From an uncultured Collinsella sp. (GTDB lineage Bacteria; Actinomycetota; Coriobacteriia; Coriobacteriales; Coriobacteriaceae), in NCBI GenBank assembly GCA_900553475.1, contig USEF01000100.1, positions 1 to 6,180 of the forward strand: a DNA stretch of 6,180 bases. The letters run 5' to 3'. Under the pieces are notes generated by a model. That model was not told the origin of the DNA. It made no database searches and saw nothing but the letters and a program-made list of their open reading frames with translations. Made by a program: the position numbers and the translations under genes. Positions 1 through 5,113 of the stretch are shown here, in pieces; within the stretch, counting starts at the first letter, position 1, and each line of letters starts with the position of its first letter.

Positions 1-1188
1 ATTCGCGCGAGTGCCGCGATGCGCCAGCTTGCCGCTGTCCGTCCGTGCCGTGCTCGCAGCGGCATCAGCCACGCCGAGTTCGGCCTTGGTCGGTTCCGCA
101 TCCATCTCCGGCTCTTCGAGGAAGCCGAACACGCGCTCGGCGGCGGCCGCGCATCGCTGCAGGTTCTGGAACGCCTGCGCGAACTGGCTCAACGGCTGGG
201 TGAACAGGCGGATGTACATCATGAACGCGACGATCACGCCGAATTCGATCTTCCCGTCCATGGCGAGCGCCGCACCGACCACGCACACGATCACGTAGCC
301 GAAGTTGCCGACGAAGTTCATCAGCGGCATCATCAGGCCTGACAGGAACTGCGATTTCCAGCCGGATTCGTACAGGTCGGCGTTGTACTTCTCGAAGCGG
401 CGGATTGAGTCGGCCTCGCCGTTGTACGCCTTGACGATGAGGTGACCGGCGTACATCTCCTCGATGTGGCCGTTGACGTCGCCGAGCGCCATCTGCTGGC
501 GGGCGAAGTATTTCTGCGAGGATTTCATGATGACCATCATGATGATGAGTCCCAGTATGCTCGCGCCGATCGCGCACAGGGTCATGATGACGTTGTTGTA
601 GAACATCATGACGAGCGCGCCAACGAACAGCGTTGCCGAGGTGATGAGCGAGCCGAGGGACTGGCCGAGCGTCTGGCCGATGGCGTCGACGTCGTTGGTG
701 ATGCGGCTGAGCACATCGCCCTTGCTGTGACCGTTGAAGTAGCTCATCGGAACGACAGCGATCTTGGCGGCGATTTCCTTGCGCATGCGGTAGCAGATCT
801 TTTGCGTGACGCCGGTCATGAGCCAGCCCTGGACCAGGCTGCAGACAGAGCTCGCCAGATACAGGCAGAGCAAAAAGCCGAGCGTCTTGGCGATCCAGTC
901 AAAGTCAACGTCGCCGGTGCCGTTGACCTTGGCGACCAGGCCTTCGAACAGCTTGGTCGTAACCTGGCCGAGCACCTTGGGCCCCACAATGTTAAAGATG
1001 ACCGAGCACACGGCAAAGGCGACGGCGGCAAACACGGCAATCTTGTGCTGGCCGATATAGCCGAGCAGCTGCCTCATGGTGCCCTTAAAGTCCTTGGCCT
1101 TTTCGCCGCGACGCATGCCGCCCATGCGGCCCATGGGACCACGCTGGCGGGTGGGCTTGGGAATCTGAGTCTTGGTCTCGTCTGCCAT
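1..1188 (-). CDS. ABC exporter half-transporter, partial (membrane domain only; runs off left edge)
   Basis: This is the N-terminal 396 codons of an ABC multidrug-type exporter. The frame is open from the ATG at 1188 to base 1 with no stop. A basic Gly/Met/Arg-rich N-terminus (GRMGGMRRGEKAKDFKG, residues 20-36) is typical of one branch of these exporters. The type-1 exporter membrane domain follows, with hydrophobic segments at roughly residues 49-75, 100-124, 177-196, 198-220, 282-310 and 316-330. The family motifs GDVLSRITNDVD (157-168) and EEMYAGHLIVKAYN (243-256) lie in the cytoplasmic extensions. Residues from about 355 on look like the linker to the ATPase domain, which is outside the window. 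The start overlaps the stop of the upstream ABC gene by one base, so the two products probably form a heterodimer. This subunit should carry the catalytic Glu and switch His missing from its partner (inference). Codon use changes abruptly within the gene: residues 133-396 use only TTC and TAC, while residues 1-110 prefer TTT and TAT. Confidence 0.9.
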   Translation of the reverse strand, partial: MADETKTQIPKPTRQRGPMGRMGGMRRGEKAKDFKGTMRQLLGYIGQHKIAVFAAVAFAVCSVIFNIVGPKVLGQVTTKLFEGLVAKVNGTGDVDFDWIAKTLGFLLCLYLASSVCSLVQGWLMTGVTQKICYRMRKEIAAKIAVVPMSYFNGHSKGDVLSRITNDVDAIGQTLGQSLGSLITSATLFVGALVMMFYNNVIMTLCAIGASILGLIIMMVIMKSSQKYFARQQMALGDVNGHIEEMYAGHLIVKAYNGEADSIRRFEKYNADLYESGWKSQFLSGLMMPLMNFVGNFGYVIVCVVGAALAMDGKIEFGVIVAFMMYIRLFTQPLSQFAQAFQNLQRCAAAAERVFGFLEEPEMDAEPTKAELGVADAAASTARTDSGKLAHRGTRAN

Positions 1189-1203
1189 TAGCGCTCGCCT
1201 CCT
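1186..1203 (-). promoter_or_regulatory. TAATG stop/start overlap with Shine-Dalgarno
   Basis: On the minus strand AGGAGG (plus-strand cctcct, 1198-1203) lies inside the last codons of the upstream ABC gene, with 9 nt between it and the ATG at 1188. The upstream TAA (1188-1190) shares its first base-pair position with that ATG. The arrangement points to translational coupling and matched synthesis of the two exporter halves. Confidence 0.85.
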
Positions 1204-3557
1204 TCCATGACGGCTGCAATTTCTTCTTGGGTAAGCCCCAGCTCCTCGGCGGAAAGCTGCGACTGTGCGATCTCCAGGTACGCCGGGCAGCTGCGCAGCA
1301 GCTCCTCGTGCGTGCCGGTGCCCACTACGTGGCCGTCGTCGAGCACGATGATCTGGTCGGCGTGCATGATGGTCGCGATGCGCTGGGCCACGACCACGAG
1401 CGCGGCGTCGGTAACGTTTTTGGCCAGCTCCTCGCGTAGGCGCGCGTCGGTCTTGTAGTCGAGGGCGCTAAACGAGTCATCGAACACCACGACCTCGGGC
1501 TTTTTGGCCAACGCGCGGGCGATGGCCAGACGCTGGCGCTGACCACCCGAAACATTGGAGCCGCCCTGGCTGATAGGGGAGTCGTAACCGTCTTCGCGCT
1601 CGGCGATAAAGTCCTCCGCCTGGGCGACGCGTGCTGCCTGGCGCATATCCTCGTCACTCACCATGTCGCCGGCAAACTTGAGGTTGCTCTCGACGGTACC
1701 CGAGAACAGACGACCCTGCTGCGGAATATAACCGATGCGGCGGCGCAGCTCGGAAAGGGTCATGTCGCGCACGTCGATGCCGTCGAGCGAAATGCTGCCG
1801 CCCGTGACGTCGTACAGGCGCGGGATGAGCTGCACAAGCGTGGACTTGCCCGAGCCCGTGGAGCCAATAATGCCGAGCATCTGACCGGCATGCGTGGTGA
1901 AGTTCACGCCGCTAATGACGTCTGCGCGGGCATCGGGATACTGGAAGCTCACGTCGCGGAAGGTGAGCTCACCGCGCGGCGCGCTGGCAGCGGGCAGTTT
2001 GGGCGAGGAGGGGTCGTTGATGCTCGTGGGGCAGGTGATGACCTCTTCCACGCGCTCGGCTGCGACCTCGGCGCGGGGCAGGATGACCGAAACCATGGTG
2101 AGGATCATAAACGCCATGACGATCTGCATGGTGTAGGAGATAAACGCCATCATGTTGCCGACCTGCATCACGCCGTCGGACACGCCCTGCGCGCCAAACC
2201 AGACGATAAGCACGGTGATGCAATTCATGACCAGCATCATGAGCGGCATCATAAAGCTCATGGCGCGGTTGGTGTAGAGCTGCGTGGTCATCAGGTCGAG
2301 CGAAGCCTTGTCAAAACGCTCGAGCTCATGCTCCTCGCGGTTGAACGAGCGGATAGGCATAAGGCCGTCGAGCAGCTCGCGGGCGGTAAGGTTCACGCGG
2401 TCCACAAAGCTCTGCATCTTTTTGAATTTGGGCATAGTGAGGCCCATAAGCACGCCGACGACGGCCGAGACCGCGATGATGGCCACGGCGATGGTCCACT
2501 CCAGGCCGGTGTGGTTGGCCAGGACGCGCATGACGGCGACGATGCCCATGACGGGGGCCATCAGGCACATGCGGATAAACAAGGTTGCGGCCATCTGGAT
2601 CTGCTGAATGTCGTTGGTGCAGCGGGTGATGAGCGAGGCCTGGCTAAACTTGCCCACCTCGGCCGGCGAGAAGTGCATAACCTTGTTGAAGGTCTCGCGG
2701 CGCAGGTCGCGGGCGATGGAGCAGGCGGTGCGCGAAGCCACGGCGCCGGTCAGGATGGTGGCGACCAGCGACACCAGACACAGACCAAACATCGTGGTCG
2801 CCATGCGGCTCAGGTAGGCGTTCTGCACGTCGGCGGGGTCGATGCCCTGTGCTTTGTACTCGTCTTGCACATAGCTCACGGCGCGTTGGGTCACGATGGA
2901 GCCCGACATGGAGCCCATTTTGTCCGCCATATCGTTGGCGCCCTCGACGAGCTTGCCCTGGTCGATTAGGCCGCCTTCAACGCCTAGACGCAGGCTCTTC
3001 ATGGTGATCTTGCCACCGTCGGCATCAATCTGTTTTTGCATGTTCTGCGCCGCAGCGGCCTTCTGCTGCATCTCGGCGAGTTGCTCGGGCGTCATCGCCG
3101 CCATCTGCTCGGGCGTGGGCATGGCCTGAGCGGCGCCGCCATCGCTTGCCTCGGTAGATGCGCCGGTCATGTCGCCCATGGAGTTGGCATCGATGCCCTG
3201 GTTGAACGAAAGGACGACAGTCTCGGGGAGGCTCATGATGTCGGCAATCTTGCCGCCGTCGGCGCGCTCCTCCTCGGTGCCCTTGTACGTTCGAATGCCG
3301 TTATTGTCCGCCTTGCCAAACACGGCCTCCACAGCTTTGGCGTCCTTGGTGCTCATAAAGAGTTCGAGGTCGTCGAGCGATTTGGCGCGAATGGTGTCGG
3401 GCACGGGCGAGGCGATGCCGCCTTGCTGCACGCCCACGTCGACGATGTCGCTCATATAGGTAGGCAGTGCCAGATCGGCGTTGCAGCTGATTACGATAAG
3501 TACGATAGCTGCAAACAGTGCCGGGACATGTTTTTTAAAGAGCTTGAGAATCCTCAC
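1188..3557 (-). CDS. ABC exporter half-transporter with degenerate ATPase site and large extracellular insertion
   Basis: A 789-residue membrane-ATPase fusion; ordinary half-exporters are about 580-600 residues. TM1 is near residues 10-35. Residues about 45-250 form a hydrophilic, cysteine-free insertion predicted to lie outside the cell. TM2 starts near 253, TM3/4 lie near 326-377 and TM5/6 near 435-495. The ATPase domain is about 525-770: Walker A GSTGSGKST (565-573), Q-loop YIPQQ (610-614), signature VSGGQ (669-673), Walker B ending F692-D693, D-loop SALD (697-700). D694 stands where the catalytic Glu normally is, and Q725 (AQRI) replaces the switch His. This pattern is known for the degenerate subunit of heterodimeric exporters such as TM287/288 and BmrCD, so the partner is the overlapping downstream gene. 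Substrate is unknown; drug or peptide export is only a family-level guess. The start is GTG, preceded by AAAGGAG and overlapping the marR stop by 4 nt. An ATG at 3564 is out of frame. Confidence 0.93.
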   Translation of the reverse strand: MRILKLFKKHVPALFAAIVLIVISCNADLALPTYMSDIVDVGVQQGGIASPVPDTIRAKSLDDLELFMSTKDAKAVEAVFGKADNNGIRTYKGTEEERADGGKIADIMSLPETVVLSFNQGIDANSMGDMTGASTEASDGGAAQAMPTPEQMAAMTPEQLAEMQQKAAAAQNMQKQIDADGGKITMKSLRLGVEGGLIDQGKLVEGANDMADKMGSMSGSIVTQRAVSYVQDEYKAQGIDPADVQNAYLSRMATTMFGLCLVSLVATILTGAVASRTACSIARDLRRETFNKVMHFSPAEVGKFSQASLITRCTNDIQQIQMAATLFIRMCLMAPVMGIVAVMRVLANHTGLEWTIAVAIIAVSAVVGVLMGLTMPKFKKMQSFVDRVNLTARELLDGLMPIRSFNREEHELERFDKASLDLMTTQLYTNRAMSFMMPLMMLVMNCITVLIVWFGAQGVSDGVMQVGNMMAFISYTMQIVMAFMILTMVSVILPRAEVAAERVEEVITCPTSINDPSSPKLPAASAPRGELTFRDVSFQYPDARADVISGVNFTTHAGQMLGIIGSTGSGKSTLVQLIPRLYDVTGGSISLDGIDVRDMTLSELRRRIGYIPQQGRLFSGTVESNLKFAGDMVSDEDMRQAARVAQAEDFIAEREDGYDSPISQGGSNVSGGQRQRLAIARALAKKPEVVVFDDSFSALDYKTDARLREELAKNVTDAALVVVAQRIATIMHADQIIVLDDGHVVGTGTHEELLRSCPAYLEIAQSQLSAEELGLTQEEIAAVMEGGER
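2808..3425 (-). other. Predicted extracellular insertion domain (about 200 residues) between TM1 and TM2
   Basis: Residues about 45-250 of the ABC subunit are hydrophilic, rich in Ala, Asp, Glu, Met and Gln, and have no Cys. A Gly/Ala/Ser-rich linker is followed by two 8-residue repeats, TPEQMAAM and TPEQLAEM (148-163, at 3069-3116), running into a Gln/Ala-rich stretch likely to be helical. The segment before TM2 (around QRAVSYVQDEYKAQG) looks like an amphipathic lead-in helix. The first loop of type-1 exporters is normally short. BmrD is a known relative with an added domain here. The boundaries are estimates from hydrophobicity. Confidence 0.7.
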
Positions 3558-3574
3558 TCGGCATCTCTCCTTTC
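3554..3574 (-). promoter_or_regulatory. GTGA stop/start overlap with Shine-Dalgarno
   Basis: The marR TGA (plus-strand tca, 3554-3556) overlaps the GTG start of the ABC gene (plus-strand cac, 3555-3557). AAAGGAG sits inside the last marR codons about 9 nt upstream of that GTG. This decides for GTG as the start, since the nearby ATG at 3564 is in another frame. It indicates that regulator and exporter are co-translated from one message. Confidence 0.85.
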
Positions 3575-4003
3575 TTGATTGCGGTCGATAATTTCGTTGG
3601 CACGTCTAAGAAGGCGCACCATCTCTTGGGTATCTGTTTCGCCAAGCTGCTCGAGGAAGGCCGCGGTGCGGTCCTCGAATTCCCGACGTTTGATTTCGAG
3701 ATCCTGGAATCCTTTGTCGGTCACCGTGACGTGTACGCGACGACGGTCGGTCTTTGAGTGCTCGCGCTCGATCCAGCCCTTGGCCTCGAGGGCGCGCAGG
3801 ATATTGGCGATGCGGGCGCTCGAGACCCAGGCACGATCGGCGAGTTCGCTCGGCGTGAGCGAGCCGCCGGCGCGCATGAGGGCGCGCATGACGGCCATCT
3901 CGCCGCCGAGGGCTTTGTCCGCAAAGCGCGAAATGCGCTGATGCATGCTGCCGAACTCGGTAAGGAGCTGACGCCCAAGCTCACGGAAATCGGTATCTTC
4001 CAC
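3554..4003 (-). CDS. MarR-family transcriptional regulator
   Basis: A 149-residue protein of normal MarR length. The winged helix-turn-helix is clear: a helical N-terminal dimerisation part (about 1-33), HTH at about 49-72 (LTPSELADRAWVSSARIANIL) and the wing with the hallmark DRR motif at 86-88 (DRRRVHVTVTDKG, 86-98), then a long C-terminal helical part for dimer formation. MarR proteins usually repress their own operon and release DNA on binding a small ligand. As first gene of an operon with two ABC exporter halves, it most likely controls export of a toxic compound; the ligand cannot be told from sequence. The GTG start at 4003 is the first possible one, because an in-frame TAG lies four codons upstream (4013-4015). 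AGGGG about 6 nt upstream is a modest ribosome site. The start codon lies within an arm of a 15-bp inverted repeat. Confidence 0.9.
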   Translation of the reverse strand: MEDTDFRELGRQLLTEFGSMHQRISRFADKALGGEMAVMRALMRAGGSLTPSELADRAWVSSARIANILRALEAKGWIEREHSKTDRRRVHVTVTDKGFQDLEIKRREFEDRTAAFLEQLGETDTQEMVRLLRRANEIIDRNQERRDAE

Positions 4004-4043
4004 CGAAAACCCCTAACACTAGAAACTATTTTCGGTGGAAGAT
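3995..4043. repeat. 15-bp perfect inverted repeat spanning the marR start codon
   Basis: The arm atcttccaccgaaaa (3995-4009) is exactly the reverse complement of ttttcggtggaagat (4029-4043), with a 19-nt spacer (4010-4028). With one extra ATC triplet in the right arm the match continues to ggtatc/gatacc (outer limits about 3992-4049). In minus-strand RNA it would fold into a hairpin with the marR GTG in the stem and the AGGGG ribosome site in the loop. As DNA, the arm centres are about 34 bp apart, close to three helical turns, which would suit two regulator dimers on one face. Autorepressor site and mRNA structure are both possible. Confidence 0.75.
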
Positions 4044-4049
4044 GATACC

Positions 4050-4129
4050 CCAATACGCGGGCCTCATACAGTGGGCAATATTAAGAGCTCATTAAGACTT
4101 AAAATCATTCAATTGATGAAGCGTTTCAA
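4050..4129 (-). promoter_or_regulatory. Candidate promoter region for the marR-ABC operon
   Basis: Two weak candidates read leftward. One is TTGAAA (plus 4124-4129) with GATTTT 17 bp downstream (plus 4101-4106). The other is TTGCCC (plus 4073-4078) with TATTGG 17 bp downstream (plus 4050-4055), which would start transcription near 4043, right at the outer edge of the inverted repeat. Neither has a good -10 box, so the assignment is tentative. The AT-rich character and the position upstream of the operon are the main support. Confidence 0.3.
4081..4119. repeat. Two small imperfect dyads in AT-rich divergent intergenic DNA
   Basis: TTAA-GAGCTC-A-TTAA (4081-4095) and TCAT-T-CAATTG-ATGA (4105-4119) are each a perfect palindrome apart from one extra base in one arm. 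They lie between candidate divergent promoters and are of the size and AT-rich type bound by MarR-like dimers. Short dyads also arise by chance in AT-rich DNA, so they are only candidate operators. Confidence 0.3.
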
Positions 4130-4140
4130 ATAACTATTAT
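4113..4140 (+). promoter_or_regulatory. Candidate promoter for the SDR gene (upstream)
   Basis: TTGATG (4113-4118) and TATTAT (4135-4140) are spaced by 16 bp and match the sigma-70-type consensus at 4 and 5 of 6 positions. Transcription would begin near 4147, giving a leader of about 110 nt before the ATG at 4256. The -35 overlaps the CAATTG dyad, so a regulator bound there could affect both directions. Confidence 0.4.
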
Positions 4141-4188
4141 ACACGCGGTTAGGCGAGGGGTTGTCACCACCATGACGACTGGGACTCA

Positions 4189-4194
4189 TATAAT
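4189..4194 (+). promoter_or_regulatory. Perfect TATAAT -10 box upstream of the SDR gene
   Basis: TATAAT matches the -10 consensus exactly. No good -35 lies at 16-18 bp; the nearest, TTGTCA (4161-4166), is 22 bp away. If used, transcription would begin near 4201, which would leave the ATG at 4172 outside the message and support the start at 4256. Confidence 0.35.
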
Positions 4195-4240
4195 CGCCAC
4201 GTGCGATGCTCCAACTTCCCGCAAGGAGACACCTAAATTA

Positions 4241-4247
4241 AAGGGGG
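4241..4247 (+). promoter_or_regulatory. Ribosome binding site deciding the SDR start
   Basis: AAGGGGG lies 8 nt before the ATG at 4256, good spacing. The alternative in-frame ATG at 4172 has only a distant GAGGGG and would add 28 residues with no place in the SDR fold. A second AAGGAG at 4223-4228 has no start codon at a usable distance. Confidence 0.75.
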
Positions 4248-4255
4248 ATGGAGTC

Positions 4256-5005
4256 ATGGCATTTGACTTCACGGGCAAGACCGCGATTGTCACGGGCGGC
4301 ACTCAGGGCATTGGCCTCGAGATCGCCAAGGGCATCGTCGCGGGCGGCGGACACGTCGCGCTCATCGCAAGGAACGCTGCTAAGGGCGAGGCCGCGGTGG
4401 CCGAGCTTGGCGAGGGCAACAAGTTCTATCAGCTCGATGTCGCTGATGCACCCAAGGCGCGCGAGACCGTCGAGCAGATTTTTACGGACCTGCCGCAAAC
4501 CAACATCCTGATCAACTGCGCCGGTGTCATCAGCACCAAGAAGTTCGACGAGATCGATGACACCGAGTGGCGCCGCACTATCGATATCAACCTCAACGGT
4601 ACCTTCACTATGATGAACGCCGTGTACCCGCACTTTAAGGCGGCGCATGCCGGCACTATCGTCAACGTGAGCTCCGTTGCTGGCAAGATCGGCGGCGGCC
4701 TGCTTGGCACCGCTGCCTACGCGAGCTCCAAGGCCGGTGTCAACGGCCTTACCAAGGCGGTCGCCAAGGAGGGCGGCAAGTTTGGCGTTCGCTGCAACGC
4801 CGTGTGCCCGTCGCTCACGTTGACCGATATGACCTCGATTCTCTCTGACGAGAACTCTCAGCGCATCATCAACGGTATTCCTCTGGGCCGCGCTGCCCAG
4901 GCCAGCGAGCCTGCGCAGATGGTGCTGTTCTTCGCTTCCGACCTCGCCAGCTTCGTGAACGGCGAGATCGGTGACTGCGACGGCGGCATCGTCCTGGACG
5001 GGTAA
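4256..5005 (+). CDS. Short-chain dehydrogenase/reductase (classical SDR)
   Basis: A 249-residue NAD(P)-dependent oxidoreductase of normal classical-SDR length. The Rossmann cofactor motif TGGTQGIG is at 13-20; NCAG (87-90) is the usual NNAG with Cys in second place. The catalytic tetrad is complete: N112, S140 (NVSS), Y155 and K159 (YASSK). The end of the second strand has Arg (R39) rather than an acidic residue, which leans toward NADP(H) (inference). The common PG after the sixth strand is PS (residues 184-185). The C-terminal GDCDGGIVLDG fits the family. Substrate cannot be read from sequence. The neighbouring KdgT-type permease suggests a sugar acid or keto-sugar acid, as for KduD or gluconate 5-dehydrogenase, but overall likeness to KduD is not close enough to name it. 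Hydroxysteroid dehydrogenase activity, known in gut Actinomycetota, is a less likely alternative. A terminator follows 19 nt after the stop. Confidence 0.88.
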   Translation: MAFDFTGKTAIVTGGTQGIGLEIAKGIVAGGGHVALIARNAAKGEAAVAELGEGNKFYQLDVADAPKARETVEQIFTDLPQTNILINCAGVISTKKFDEIDDTEWRRTIDINLNGTFTMMNAVYPHFKAAHAGTIVNVSSVAGKIGGGLLGTAAYASSKAGVNGLTKAVAKEGGKFGVRCNAVCPSLTLTDMTSILSDENSQRIINGIPLGRAAQASEPAQMVLFFASDLASFVNGEIGDCDGGIVLDG

Positions 5006-5024
5006 TACCCCGCGATGATTATTC

Positions 5025-5064
5025 GGCGACGGCTCCTGCGACTCGGGACCGTCGCCTTCTTTCT
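5025..5064 (+). terminator. Probable intrinsic terminator between SDR and kdgT-like genes
   Basis: GGCGACGG (5025-5032) pairs perfectly with CCGTCGCC (5049-5056). The stem can continue with TCC/GGA after one bulged C, closing an 8-10 nt loop. TTCTTTCT follows at once (5057-5064). The T tract is interrupted by C, so termination may be partial, acting as an attenuator between the two genes. Confidence 0.7.
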
Positions 5065-5100
5065 GACATAGGCGCGTGCGGCTACGATTCGCATGCATCC

Positions 5101-5107
5101 AAAGGAG
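5101..5107 (+). promoter_or_regulatory. Strong ribosome binding site of the kdgT-like gene
   Basis: AAAGGAG is 6 nt upstream of the ATG at 5114. This favours that start over the in-frame ATG at 5093, which lies before the ribosome site and would add seven residues. A promoter between the terminator and this site is not obvious; CTGACA (5063-5068) with GATTCG 17 bp on is very weak. Confidence 0.85.
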
Positions 5108-5113
5108 ATATAT

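Noticed and set aside
1..60. Possible frameshift or pseudogene at the left edge, because the linker after about residue 360 of the ABC gene looks low in conservation
   Set aside because: No stop occurs and linkers between membrane and ATPase domains vary naturally. Without the sequence to the left, truncation cannot be told from the window edge.
65..577. Minus-strand open frame (170 codons), Arg-rich, overlapping the partial ABC gene in another frame
   Set aside because: Arg/Gly/Asp-rich out-of-frame reading of the ABC gene, whose own frame stays open and homologous across the whole stretch.
442..1191. Plus-strand open frame (249 codons) opposite the partial ABC gene
   Set aside because: Same His/Asp/Ala-rich antisense character; the minus strand carries a continuous ABC membrane domain over the same bases.
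1890..2969. Long plus-strand open frame (359 codons) opposite the ABC gene
   Set aside because: It is rich in His, Asp, Gly and Ala with no recognisable motif or ribosome site, and lies fully antisense to a clear ABC exporter with all motifs. Long antisense frames are common in G+C-rich genes.
4238..5098. Minus-strand open frame (286 codons) opposite the SDR gene
   Set aside because: The plus strand encodes a complete SDR with cofactor motif and catalytic tetrad. The antisense product has no family character.
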